From CAWJLS01 sp963843755 (lineage in GTDB: Bacteria > Acidobacteriota > Thermoanaerobaculia > Multivoradales > DATKCC01): a DNA stretch of 64,000 nucleotides. How positions within the stretch are numbered: position 1 is the stretch's first letter; each line of letters begins with the position of its first letter. The notes beneath the pieces were generated by a model that had not been told where the DNA came from, made no database searches, and worked only from the letters and a program-made list of their open reading frames with translations. This document shows positions 35,563-44,210 of this stretch, piece by piece. The stretch is from positions 124,001 through 188,000 of the forward strand of contig CAWJLS010000004.1 of the NCBI GenBank assembly GCA_963843755.1, written 5' to 3'. Both the position numbers and the translations under genes were made by a program.

Positions 35563-36887
35563 GTCCGTCCAAGAGGAGTCCGGCCCCGCTCGGGAGCGAT
35601 CCCCGCCGGGTCTTTCCCTGGAGCAGCACCGCGCTGGTGGCGCTGGCCCTCGGCGCCCTGCTGATCCTGCTGCTCGTCCTGGCCCGCAGGGCCGGCGCCG
35701 AGCTACCCCCGGACCAGCAGGTCGACCAGCTCCAGGCCTGCCTCCAGTGCCACGACCTGTCGGACGCGATGACGGCGGAGCACCAGCATCCGCCGGTCGT
35801 CTCCGGTGAGTGCACCGCGTGCCACAACCCGCACGTGTCGCGCTTCGATGCGCTGCTCCAGGACCGCCCCGGTCCGCTGTGCGGCAAGTGCCACGAGGAC
35901 GTGGCCGAGCAGCTCGCCATGCCGGTCGTCCACCAGCCGGTGGCGGAGGGGCGCTGCGCCGAGTGCCATCAGCCCCACGGCTCGAAGCTGCCCGGCCTGC
36001 TCCGCGCCAGCGGCGAGGCGCTGTGCGTGACCTGCCACCAGGAGGTCAAGACCTGGCGCGCCCGGCCGGTCCAGCATCCGCCGTTCGCCACCGGCGCCTG
36101 TGCCAAGTGCCACGAGCCCCACGCCTCGGAGCGCCCGGGGCTGCTCAAGGGCACCGGCGCCGAGCTCTGCTTCCAGTGTCACGACCGCGGTCCGGCCTTC
36201 CGCAAGGTCCACGCCGGCTACCCGGTGGAGAAGGCGGCCTGCCAACAGTGCCACGACCCGCACGCGTCGGAGGAGAAGGGGCTGTTCCGCGAGACCTCCC
36301 ACCCGCCGTTCGAAAGCGGCGACTGCGAGACCTGCCACAACGGACCCCAGGACAAGGACCCGTTCGGCCTGACCATGCCGGTCGGCGAGCTCTGTGCCCA
36401 GTGCCACGAGGACGTGGTCGAGGCGGCCGAGAAGGCGCCGTTCCCCCATGTTCCCGCCGGCGGCGGCAACTGCGTGTCGTGCCACAACCCCCACACCGGG
36501 AGCGGCGCGGCGATGCTCAAGGCCGACCAGCAGGAGCTCTGCCTGTCGTGCCACGACCCGGGCGGCGCCAAGTCCGGGCAGGAGGGGCGCCACGTGACCC
36601 ACGGCGGCGACCTGGACTGCACCACCTGTCACCAGGGGCACGGCGGCGACCGGCCGGTGCTGCTCAAGAAGAACCCGATCGAGCTGTGCAGCGACTGCCA
36701 CTCGCACCAGCACGCGGCGACCCATCCGCTGGGCGAAGACACCCGCGATCCGCGGACCGGGCAGCCGATGGACTGCCGCTCGTGCCACAGCATGCACGAC
36801 GGGCCGTACGAGTTCCTGTTGCACCGCTCGGGCGACCGCGAGCTCTGCCTCGGTTGCCACAAGGACATCGGTGGAGGTGGGCGATGA
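35559..36887 (+). CDS. 16-haem doubled-CXXCH cytochrome with N-terminal membrane anchor
   Basis: 442 residues from a GTG at 35559 (GGGAGG upstream; overlaps the previous TGA). Residues about 20-45 form one membrane helix (TALVALALGALLILLLVLAR) followed by RRAGAELPP without a clear signal-peptidase site, suggesting an anchored protein. Sixteen CxxCH motifs follow in the same doubled-CXXCH rhythm as the 26-haem neighbour, e.g. GECTACHNPH, GRCAECHQPH, GACAKCHEPH, then LCLGCHKD at the end. The anchor suggests it takes electrons at the inner membrane and hands them to the 26-haem protein. Gene order and overlaps support one complex. Confidence 0.92.
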   Translation: MSPSKRSPAPLGSDPRRVFPWSSTALVALALGALLILLLVLARRAGAELPPDQQVDQLQACLQCHDLSDAMTAEHQHPPVVSGECTACHNPHVSRFDALLQDRPGPLCGKCHEDVAEQLAMPVVHQPVAEGRCAECHQPHGSKLPGLLRASGEALCVTCHQEVKTWRARPVQHPPFATGACAKCHEPHASERPGLLKGTGAELCFQCHDRGPAFRKVHAGYPVEKAACQQCHDPHASEEKGLFRETSHPPFESGDCETCHNGPQDKDPFGLTMPVGELCAQCHEDVVEAAEKAPFPHVPAGGGNCVSCHNPHTGSGAAMLKADQQELCLSCHDPGGAKSGQEGRHVTHGGDLDCTTCHQGHGGDRPVLLKKNPIELCSDCHSHQHAATHPLGEDTRDPRTGQPMDCRSCHSMHDGPYEFLLHRSGDRELCLGCHKDIGGGGR

Positions 36888-37786
36888 ACCGCTCTCGAAT
36901 CCTCTCGCTTCTCTGGACGGTGATGCTCGTCGGGGCCGCGGCGGCGCCGCTGGCGGCGCAGGCCCCGGCGCGGGGCATGCTGGCCTTCGACCAGGTGGTC
37001 GACGGGCCCGACGACCAGGAGATCCGGTGGCCGTCCGCGGTCGCCGTGAACGAAGCCGGGAACCTGGCGGTGGCCGACGCCTGGACGCCCCGCGTGCTGC
37101 TGTTCACCCGAAAGGGCGCCGAGTGGCAGCTCGAGAAGGCGGTCGGCCTGCCCGGGGCGCCCGTCGCCATGGCGTGGGACGGCGGGCGCTTCGTCGTCTC
37201 GCTGCGCGGCGGCCAGGGCCTCGTCGCCCTCGAAGGCGACCAGCTCCTGCAACGCAAGCTCCCCCTGCCGGCCGGTGCCGTGCCGGGGCCGGTGGCTCCG
37301 GCGGCCGGCGGCGGCGTCCTGCTCTACGACCTGGGCCGCGGCCACGTGCTGCACCTGGACGGCGGCGGCCGGGTGGTCTCCGACGTCGCGGTCGATGGGC
37401 TGGTGACCGCCCTGGCGGACGCGCCCGCGGATGCCTTCTACACCGCGGTGGCGGACCGCGCCGCGATCCGGCGCCACGGGGCGGACGGCGCGGTCGAGGA
37501 GACCTGGACGCTGCCCGGCGACGGTCCACAGCCCGCCTGGCCGGTGGGCATCGCGGTCGAGGCCGGCGGCGACCTGATGGTGCTCGACCGGCACACCGAC
37601 CGGGTGCTCGTGCTCGACCCCACCGGAACGGTCAAGGGCTTCGGCGCGCGGCGCGGCTGGGAGCCGGGGCTGCTGCTCTTCCCGGCCGGCATCGCCGTCT
37701 TCCCCGACGGGCGCGTGGTGGTCGCCGACCAGGGCAACGGCCGGGCGCAGATCTTCGAGCGCCTCCAGGAGGCGAAGGCGCCATGA
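36884..37786 (+). CDS. Secreted NHL-repeat beta-propeller protein
   Basis: 300 residues, ATG overlapping the previous stop (ATGA) with GGAGG nearby. Signal peptide (TVMLVGAAAAPLAAQAP). The mature part consists of NHL/YncE-like blades: WPSAVAVNEAGNLAVADAWT, VAMAWDGGRFVVSLRG, WPVGIAVEAGGDLMVLDRHT, FPAGIAVFPDGRVVVADQGN. About six blades fit the length. As I recall, NHL-repeat genes also sit beside omcS in Geobacter, which strengthens the link with the cytochrome upstream. It probably works as a scaffold or cap for a surface complex; no catalytic motif is visible. Confidence 0.82.
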   Translation: MNRSRILSLLWTVMLVGAAAAPLAAQAPARGMLAFDQVVDGPDDQEIRWPSAVAVNEAGNLAVADAWTPRVLLFTRKGAEWQLEKAVGLPGAPVAMAWDGGRFVVSLRGGQGLVALEGDQLLQRKLPLPAGAVPGPVAPAAGGGVLLYDLGRGHVLHLDGGGRVVSDVAVDGLVTALADAPADAFYTAVADRAAIRRHGADGAVEETWTLPGDGPQPAWPVGIAVEAGGDLMVLDRHTDRVLVLDPTGTVKGFGARRGWEPGLLLFPAGIAVFPDGRVVVADQGNGRAQIFERLQEAKAP

Positions 37787-38922
37787 CGCTTGCCAGGGTC
37801 CGAGGCAGGACCCGCGTCGTGGCTCGCCGCAGGACCGGTGCGAGCCGCTCCCGTCGGCCCACTCTTCCCGCCCGGCTCCGGGGGGTCGAGGTGGCGGCCC
37901 TGGCGCTCTCGGCGATGGCGGTGCTCGCGCTGGCCGGCGGACCGCTCCGCGCCCAGCCCCCCGCCGCGCAACCCGCGGCGCCTCAACCCCCGGCCGGAGC
38001 GGCGGCCGAGATGCACCCCGTCTACGCCGAGCGCCTCGACCTGCCGGTCGCCACCGACTCGATCCAGATGCCCCGCGGCGTGACCGCCGACCTCCACACC
38101 GGCGAGGTGTTCGTCTGCGACGCCTTCCGCAATCGGGTCGTGATCTTCGGGCCGGACGGCACCTTCCGCTACCAGATCGTCGGCGGCGAGGTGTTCACCA
38201 CGCCGCGGGACGTGGCGGTCGATCCGGACGGCTACCTGGTCCTGGTCGCCACCGACCCGGAGCTCCGCACCACGCTGCTCGAGCTCGATTTCGACGGTCT
38301 CTTCCTGCGTAAGGTGCCGCTGTCGAACCTGCCCGACGGCGTCCAGGACCCCTTCCCCGTCTCCGTGGCCCTGAGCCCGGACGGCACCCGCCTCTACGTC
38401 CTCGACCTGGCCAACCGGTCGGTGTGGCTCGCCGACCGGGACGGCGCGGTCTCCGGCCGGATCGACCTCGGCGCCGAGTTTCCGGAGAAACGCCGCCGCG
38501 AGCTCGAGCTGACCAAGGTCGACGTCTACGGCGACCTGGTCCTCGTGCCGATGCCGAAGGAGGGCCAGATCTGGACCTACGACCTGAACGGCCACCCCCG
38601 CCGCCGGGTCGGCCTCCTGGGCACCGCCCCCTGCCAGCTCGCCTTCCCGGTGGCCGGTGCCCTGACCGAAAGCGGCGACATGGTCATCCTCGACCAGCAG
38701 CGGATGATGTTCCTGACCTGGGTGCCGCTGGGCAACCGCTGCCTGGGGGAGCACTACGGCTTCGGCGGCAATCCCGGCTACTTCTACTTCCCGCTCGACA
38801 TGGCCCTCGGCCCGAACGGCCGCCTCTACGTCAGCCAGGGTTTCGAAGGGCGGGTCCAGGTCTACGAGGGACTGGCGCCGGCGCCGGTCGGCTCGGGGGT
38901 GAAGAGCCAGGATGGACGATGA
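37783..38922 (+). CDS. Secreted NHL-repeat beta-propeller protein
   Basis: 379 residues, again with an ATGA overlap. A basic N-terminal region precedes the export helix (VAALALSAMAVLALAGGPLR) and a Pro/Ala-rich spacer. Blades are visible as MPRGVTADLHTGEVFVCDAF, TPRDVAVDPDGYLVLVATD, VSVALSPDGTRLYVLDLA and FPLDMALGPNGRLYVSQGFE. Two Cys (APCQLAF, NRCLGEHYGF) could form a disulfide. It is the last gene of the nanowire-type operon; 57 bases further on the convergent VWFA gene ends. It is a paralogue of its neighbour but diverged. Confidence 0.82.
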   Translation: MTLARVRGRTRVVARRRTGASRSRRPTLPARLRGVEVAALALSAMAVLALAGGPLRAQPPAAQPAAPQPPAGAAAEMHPVYAERLDLPVATDSIQMPRGVTADLHTGEVFVCDAFRNRVVIFGPDGTFRYQIVGGEVFTTPRDVAVDPDGYLVLVATDPELRTTLLELDFDGLFLRKVPLSNLPDGVQDPFPVSVALSPDGTRLYVLDLANRSVWLADRDGAVSGRIDLGAEFPEKRRRELELTKVDVYGDLVLVPMPKEGQIWTYDLNGHPRRRVGLLGTAPCQLAFPVAGALTESGDMVILDQQRMMFLTWVPLGNRCLGEHYGFGGNPGYFYFPLDMALGPNGRLYVSQGFEGRVQVYEGLAPAPVGSGVKSQDGR

Positions 38923-38979
38923 GCCGGCGGGGCGATCGCTCGCCCCACCGGCCCACCGACCCCGTCGCCGTGCAGCCTG

Positions 38980-40761
38980 TTACGGCGCGGTCGAGACGAC
39001 CCGGGTCATCACCCGGCCCGAGAGGGCGTCGTACACCGAAACCACCAGGTCGTTGCGCTCCCGGCGCAGCAGCAGATCGCTCTCCCAGTGGAGCGACCCC
39101 GCCGGCGCCTTCTGGTCGGCCAGGGTGAGCTTGAGCGGCACGGTCGCCACCTCGGAGAGGGCGCCGTCCCGGTCGCGGGCGGCGACCCGGATCTCCAGGT
39201 GACCGGCGGAGCCGCCCTTGGCCGGCAGGACCGTGATCTGGTTCCACGGCACGTCGATGGAGAGCGGCACCTTCATGGTCTGCCGGGGCCGCCGCTGGGG
39301 CGTGCCGAGGCTGACGGAGAGCGCCTCCGGGGTCGGAGCCGGCGCGGCGTTCGGCGCGGCCGACTCGAGCGGGCTGCCGCCGAACTGGAGGGCGCTCTGG
39401 GTCAGCATGTCGAGCTCGGTGGCGCGGGAGAAGTCGCGGTAGCCGTCGCGGGCGCGGACGCGCAGGTGGCCGGAGCCGGCGGTCGGGCGGACCTCGACAC
39501 GGATGTCGTGATAGACGTCGTCGTGGTCGAGCCCCGGGGTGATGCCGAGGGAGTAGTAGGTCCGCGTGTCCGCCATCACCTGGGCCAGGCTGTTTTCCCG
39601 ATCGCCGGCCAGCAGCGCGCGGCCACCCGTGCCGTCGGCGAGCTTCCGGAGGGTCCCCTGGCGGTAGATCTCACCGCTCAGGGGCGCCGGCCGGTAGCCG
39701 TTCACGTCCGCCGGGTAGACGGTGTAGCCGAGCAGGTTGGCGGTGTCGATCACCGGCTGGATCATCGCCAGGTCGTCGAGCGGCGCGGTCCGGCCGTAAC
39801 CCCGGGGCAGCGAGAGCAGGCTTCCCCGCTCGCCGGGACGGAGCACCTCGTTCGACAAAGAGCCGTCCGGCCAGCCGCCGGCCAGCAGGAAGAGGACCCG
39901 GCGCCCCTCGGGCCGCGGCATCAAGCGGAGCGTCGCCTGGAGCGCCGTCAGCTCGCGGGAAAGCTCCAGATCCTGGGCCCAGATGTCGTGGAACGGATCG
40001 GTCAGGTGGCGGTCGGTGTCGGCGACCGGCCCCGTGACCAACGCCGCGGTCTGGAGCGGCACGCCGAACCGGTCCCGGTCGGCAATCCCGGCGGCGTGCG
40101 CGTTGAACGGCGCCCGCGTCGGAGCGAACTCCCGGCGCTGCCACTCGTTGGACCGGAGCAGCCCTCCCGCGGGCCGGTCCTTGGCGGCGAGCAGGACCTG
40201 GCGAAGCTCCGAGCGCTTGCTCGACCAGTCGGCCAGCACCTGCACCCGGTCACCGTCATAGGCCAGCACCGCCACCCGGTCCTGGGGCGGCAGCGCGTCG
40301 ATCTGCTCGGCCACCCGATCGAGCATCCAATCGCGGCGCGCGCCGACGCCGAAGTAGTCGTCGATGAAGATCAGGTAGTTGGTGGCGACCGGTGCGGCCG
40401 GCTCCGGCTGCGTCTCCATGGCCCCGGTCTGACCGGCCTCATCGAGGCTGCTCACCGAGGCCGCCTGGCCATCGCGCACCTCGGCGAAGTACTTCACCGG
40501 CACCTCCTGCCCGTCGACCAGCAGCCGGAAGTCGTCCGACGTGAGCCCCGGGACCCGGTGACCCTGACCGTCCGTCACCACCGCCTCCACCTCCAGGACC
40601 ACCACATCGACACTCTCGCCGAAGCTCCCCGCTGCGGCGGCAGACCCCGAGCCGTCCTCCTGGGAGGACGCCGGTGGCACGATCAGGAAGCAGGCGAGGA
40701 CAGACAGCAGAAGCACCGACCACCGGTGCGGACCTCGAAAAATCCTAGAAACTGCGGGCAT
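38980..40761 (-). CDS. VWFA-related protein of the acidobacterial type
   Basis: 593 residues with a signal peptide (SVLLLSVLACFLIVPPASSQ). The N-terminal part reads VVVLEVEAVVTDGQGHRVPG, LTSDDFRLLVDGQEVPVKYF, then a von Willebrand A-like region (NYLIFIDDYFGVGARRDWML, QIDALPPQDRVAVLAYDGD, RRVLFLLAGGWPDG), matching the TIGR03436 VWFA family that is abundant in Acidobacteriota. The first metal-site motif is IDDYFGVG instead of DxSxS, so metal binding is uncertain. The C-terminal part is beta-rich (YYSLGITPGLDHDDVYHDIR). Function is unknown; location is outside the cytoplasm. It is convergent with the nanowire operon. Confidence 0.85.
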   Translation of the reverse strand: MPAVSRIFRGPHRWSVLLLSVLACFLIVPPASSQEDGSGSAAAAGSFGESVDVVVLEVEAVVTDGQGHRVPGLTSDDFRLLVDGQEVPVKYFAEVRDGQAASVSSLDEAGQTGAMETQPEPAAPVATNYLIFIDDYFGVGARRDWMLDRVAEQIDALPPQDRVAVLAYDGDRVQVLADWSSKRSELRQVLLAAKDRPAGGLLRSNEWQRREFAPTRAPFNAHAAGIADRDRFGVPLQTAALVTGPVADTDRHLTDPFHDIWAQDLELSRELTALQATLRLMPRPEGRRVLFLLAGGWPDGSLSNEVLRPGERGSLLSLPRGYGRTAPLDDLAMIQPVIDTANLLGYTVYPADVNGYRPAPLSGEIYRQGTLRKLADGTGGRALLAGDRENSLAQVMADTRTYYSLGITPGLDHDDVYHDIRVEVRPTAGSGHLRVRARDGYRDFSRATELDMLTQSALQFGGSPLESAAPNAAPAPTPEALSVSLGTPQRRPRQTMKVPLSIDVPWNQITVLPAKGGSAGHLEIRVAARDRDGALSEVATVPLKLTLADQKAPAGSLHWESDLLLRRERNDLVVSVYDALSGRVMTRVVSTAP

Positions 40762-40962
40762 CGTCGTTCCCCTCTTTAGGTCGTTCGTGATGGCTGCGCC
40801 CCTGGGAAATGCAAGGGCCGGGCCCGGGGTGGGAGTGGGAACCCAGGCGCTAGAGGAGCGCGACTCACTGATGGTGGCGTGAAGGGCAGTGCGGAGTCTG
40901 AAGTCTGGCCGTGGCTATGAGTTGGAGAGCGGTTGGCCGAGTGAGTTGGTGGCTTGCATCGT

Positions 40963-43272
40963 CTACTTGCCAAGATCCAGGGCTAGCTCGTCGCCTGCAG
41001 ACAGGAAACCCTGAGTGCAGGAGGTCCCAGTCGGCACTCCCACGCCACCAAAGACGGCCAGGGCTTCCTCTGTAGTGACCTTGCAGAAAGCGTAGGAACC
41101 CGGAGGCATGCCTGGGACGATCAATGACCCCGCTGGAGGCTTGGTTGCTCCATTGAGGAGAGCCCAGGAATCAAGCCGGAACGTGCTCACTGGTTTTCCT
41201 TCAACCAGGACCAGTCCGATCTCGCCAGCATGCAACTCGCTACCATCGAGGCGAAGAGTGCCCATTGCCCGTGACAGAGAGATTTGGAGATCTTGTCCTT
41301 CTGTTACTGATCCTAGGTACAAGGCGTATCCGGGCGCCATGACCATCAACCGGACCACTGCACTGCTCCCAGGAATAGATAGCTCGAATTGGCCCTTCGC
41401 GTCGGTCTTGGTCGCGGCCATCCTCATGCTGGCGGGTCGACCGGCACTATTGAAGGGGATTGCAATAACGCGGGCTGCAAGGACGGGTCCGGTGTCCGAG
41501 ACAACAGTCCCGGCCATCTTCTTCTGGCGCTGTATTACGAGTCGGACGGTCACAGCTTGCCCCTCTGCTACCTGTCGGATCTCAGGCTCGGACCTTCCCC
41601 CAGGAGAGCTTGCCTCGATCGAAAACTGGCCAGGTTGCATACCCCGGAGGTCGAACCGTCCAGACGGGTCGGCATCTGCGTTGAGGACTCCTCTCCAATC
41701 ACCATAGGATTGAAACTGGATGTCGGCTGACTGAACCGGAAGGCCGGCATCATCGACTACCTCTCCCTCGATTCTCGTATCGGGGACTTCGATGACGGTG
41801 GTCGCCGTCCTGAGACTCTCGTCAGCTTCGATCTCTACCTGGAGGCCACGGCTCATTACGGGTGGGCTGTCAGCTTCTACATCAACACGCCAGGCGCCGT
41901 CTCTCGGCAAGACCGCGTAGAACTCACCATCTTCGTCAGTCTCGGTTTCAACTCTTTCCTCGCCGGTCTTTCCTCCGAACCAGACCGTTGAAGGCAACGG
42001 ATCGTCGCCGAGCTCTACTCGCCCGTCGAGGTATACGATCGGCAAATCCACCGCAAAGAAGTCGGTGCCCTCCTCCAAGTCGACATCCCACCAACCGAGA
42101 CTGTTTCCCCGTTGATCCAGGAGCTGGAGCGAATAGGGACCCGTTGGTAGAGATGGTGACTTCCAGGAGCCATTCGGGTCGAGGGTGCCGCTTGCCACTT
42201 GCTTCATCGTGCTTGCTTCTATCTCTCGGTGGAGGTTCGCCTTCCAGACCTCACCGAATGGATCTGTGGAAGGACTGACTTGAACTGTCAGATGTAACAG
42301 CTCATCGAGGACCATCGGGTCCTCAAGTCGTGTTTCCTTCGCATCTCGGACCAAGACCGCGGAGCTCACGGCAGGAGAGAAGTCCTCTTGTCGGACTTCC
42401 ACGTGATAAAGCCCCGGCGGCACACCCACGAACTGAAAATCGCCCCACTGACCAAGGTCAGCTCTGCGTCGGAGTTGAGCGAGTTGCTGCTTGGTCGAGG
42501 GGTTGATCTCGCCTGGGTCGATCACGGGCTGGAGCTCCACGACGGCCTTCTTGGGGTCTAGTGGGCCAAGGGTGCTGAGCGCGCGACCGACAATCGAACC
42601 TCCTCTCCTCAGCACCACACGATCTAGGTTGTACTCAATGGACGGAGTCAGCAGGACGTCCCAGGCGTAGTAGGGGGAATAGTCACCAGAATCGATCCGT
42701 AGATTCCACCTTCCTTCTGGGACCGTGCACTCGTCCAGTTGACGGCGCTCAACACGGCAATCAACCCAATGCGAGCCATCTGGTTGGCGGAGTTGCGGGT
42801 CAACTGTCTCGGTTGGTGCAAGACGAATTTTCGCAACTGTCGGAACCGTTCCGTCCTTCGGCGGAACAAGTCGCGCTTTCAGCGTCGTGGCTGGCCACAA
42901 CGATAGAGCCAGCACGGTCCGAGAATTCGTCGAGCCCGGAGACGTGCGCGCCTCCGGGCTCCAGTACCCTTCGACCGATGCTCGAGCAATCCAAGCCCTG
43001 CTGAGATCGACAGCCAAACTGGCCGAGCCAACCTTACCCTCGAGGGGTACAGTAACTACGACGGGAGAGACATTACCTTCATCCTCCGGACGAAGAAGAA
43101 TCTCGGCTTCCGTGGGGAGAGAGTCAATCGCGCCGTGGATTGTGACCGTGATATCGAGGGACGAAGTTCTTGGTTGATTCGGTGTTGGGTCGGCGAAACT
43201 CGCAGACACAAGAAGAAGAGCTGCAAAGAGCAGTGTGAAGCATAGGGTCAGAGTTGATCTTGCTCGGAGCAT
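40963..43272 (-). CDS. Large secreted protein with carboxypeptidase-regulatory-like repeats
   Basis: 769 residues with a signal peptide (LCFTLLFAALLLVSASFA). The protein is a chain of beta-sandwich modules of the CarboxypepD_reg type; clear examples are IEGEVVDDAGLPVQSADIQF ... GRFDLRGMQPGQFSIEASSP and MAGTVVSDTGPVLAARVIAI ... GQFELSIPGSS. Few Cys and no enzymatic motif are seen, so it is probably structural or adhesive. Codon use differs from the neighbours: many A/T third positions and AGA/AGG, CTA, ATA-type codons, so the region has clearly lower GC. It starts 34 bases after the small Cys-rich gene and may be co-transcribed with it. Confidence 0.78.
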   Translation of the reverse strand: MLRARSTLTLCFTLLFAALLLVSASFADPTPNQPRTSSLDITVTIHGAIDSLPTEAEILLRPEDEGNVSPVVVTVPLEGKVGSASLAVDLSRAWIARASVEGYWSPEARTSPGSTNSRTVLALSLWPATTLKARLVPPKDGTVPTVAKIRLAPTETVDPQLRQPDGSHWVDCRVERRQLDECTVPEGRWNLRIDSGDYSPYYAWDVLLTPSIEYNLDRVVLRRGGSIVGRALSTLGPLDPKKAVVELQPVIDPGEINPSTKQQLAQLRRRADLGQWGDFQFVGVPPGLYHVEVRQEDFSPAVSSAVLVRDAKETRLEDPMVLDELLHLTVQVSPSTDPFGEVWKANLHREIEASTMKQVASGTLDPNGSWKSPSLPTGPYSLQLLDQRGNSLGWWDVDLEEGTDFFAVDLPIVYLDGRVELGDDPLPSTVWFGGKTGEERVETETDEDGEFYAVLPRDGAWRVDVEADSPPVMSRGLQVEIEADESLRTATTVIEVPDTRIEGEVVDDAGLPVQSADIQFQSYGDWRGVLNADADPSGRFDLRGMQPGQFSIEASSPGGRSEPEIRQVAEGQAVTVRLVIQRQKKMAGTVVSDTGPVLAARVIAIPFNSAGRPASMRMAATKTDAKGQFELSIPGSSAVVRLMVMAPGYALYLGSVTEGQDLQISLSRAMGTLRLDGSELHAGEIGLVLVEGKPVSTFRLDSWALLNGATKPPAGSLIVPGMPPGSYAFCKVTTEEALAVFGGVGVPTGTSCTQGFLSAGDELALDLGK

Positions 43273-43306
43273 GGTCGTGCGAGGGGCTTCTAGCTAAAGG
43301 CGTAGA

Positions 43307-43660
43307 CTAGTAGGCTTGATGCCCGCACGAGAAGCATTCGGCAGGGCAAAAGCCGCCGGCAGTCGTCGAACAACTTCCGTCGCCTCCGCTGCTGGACCCA
43401 CCTCCAGAACCGTTGTCGGAGGAACCAACGCACGCCGTGCCGGAGGTGTGGCAGCCATCCGTGTCGGTGCAGATAGCCATCCCGGCTTCGCCCGGAGCCA
43501 CGACTTGGCAGACTTTCGGGAGGAGAAACAGGGGGTTCCCTCCTCCATCACACTTCTGGCAGGAGGCCGTTGCAGGTTGCGCGAGGACGGCTGTCAACGT
43601 GGCAATTCCAGCGGCGAGAAGCAAGATCCTGAGAGAAGTACCGAGGTTGCCAGGACGCAC
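43307..43660 (-). CDS. Small Cys-rich secreted protein
   Basis: 117 residues from a GTG at 43660, chosen because AAAGGAGC precedes it; the longer frame has no ribosome site and no plausible leader. The signal helix is ILLLAAGIATLTAVLAQPATA. The mature part has about ten Cys (ASCQKCDGGG, KVCQVV, ICTDTDGCHTSGTACVG, CSTTAG, FCPAECFSCG) and a Gly/Ser-rich linker (GSGGGSSSGG). Disulfide-rich or metal-binding; no family recognised. It shares the lower GC of the large gene immediately downstream and probably forms an operon with it. Confidence 0.65.
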   Translation of the reverse strand: MRPGNLGTSLRILLLAAGIATLTAVLAQPATASCQKCDGGGNPLFLLPKVCQVVAPGEAGMAICTDTDGCHTSGTACVGSSDNGSGGGSSSGGDGSCSTTAGGFCPAECFSCGHQAY

Positions 43661-43898
43661 GAAAAGCTCCTTTCGATTGTAGAGAATTAATGGCGAAATG
43701 TATGACTTGCGACACGTCGAATGGTAAGGCCATGGACTGAAGCCTGTCAAGGGACATGGCTGCCAGGGTGGCTCAGTTTCTCTATCTGGGCGAGATCCGG
43801 TTGGCGCCGATGCCACCGTCTGGACTTGGTCGAGCTGAAGAGTGAAGTGTCAGTCCGCGAGAACGTGGTTGGTTGAAGTCTTGATTTCTAGCCGTTCC

Positions 43899-44189
43899 TC
43901 ACGCGATCATCGGCCCTTCCGGGTCGAGCGTCGTCTTGATCCCGTGGTGCTCGACCCGGCGGCGCCACTGCTTGCCGAGAAAGTAGAAGCGCAGACTGTC
44001 CTCTCCCGGGTCGTAGAGCTCGAGCAGCTTGTGGCGCAGGACCGCCCACTCGGCCGGATCGATCAGGCACTCGAAGACCGAGTTCTGAACCCGCTGACCG
44101 TAGTTCTCGCATTGCTTGGCAACCTTGCGCAAGCGGCGCCTGCCTTTGGCATCGACAGTCGAGACGTCGTAGGTCACCAAGACGACCAT
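43899..44189 (-). CDS. cas2: CRISPR-associated endoribonuclease Cas2
   Basis: 96 residues, normal length. The N-terminal strand with the catalytic-position Asp (VVLVTYDVSTVDAKG) and RRLRKVAKQCENYGQRVQNS ... FECLIDP are typical of Cas2 in type I-C. Cas2 is the central dimer of the Cas1-Cas2 spacer integrase. Last gene of the cas operon, 21 bases after cas1. The region from here to the Cys-rich gene (238 bases) shows no further gene and no array. Confidence 0.96.
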   Translation of the reverse strand: MVVLVTYDVSTVDAKGRRRLRKVAKQCENYGQRVQNSVFECLIDPAEWAVLRHKLLELYDPGEDSLRFYFLGKQWRRRVEHHGIKTTLDPEGPMIA

Positions 44190-44210
44190 CGTTCGCGATC
44201 GTCCGTGCGG

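Noticed and set aside
33586..36887. The 26- and 16-haem proteins as the filament subunits
   Set aside because: They have no resemblance to OmcS/OmcE/OmcZ, and the 16-haem protein keeps a membrane anchor; the six-haem protein is the better candidate.
27874..38922. A classic MtrCAB or PioAB conduit
   Set aside because: No MtrA-type decahaem protein next to the barrel and no MtrC-like lipoprotein; the multihaem proteins are of the doubled-CXXCH kind.
43661..43898. A second CRISPR array after cas2
   Set aside because: No repeat of any kind found in this stretch.
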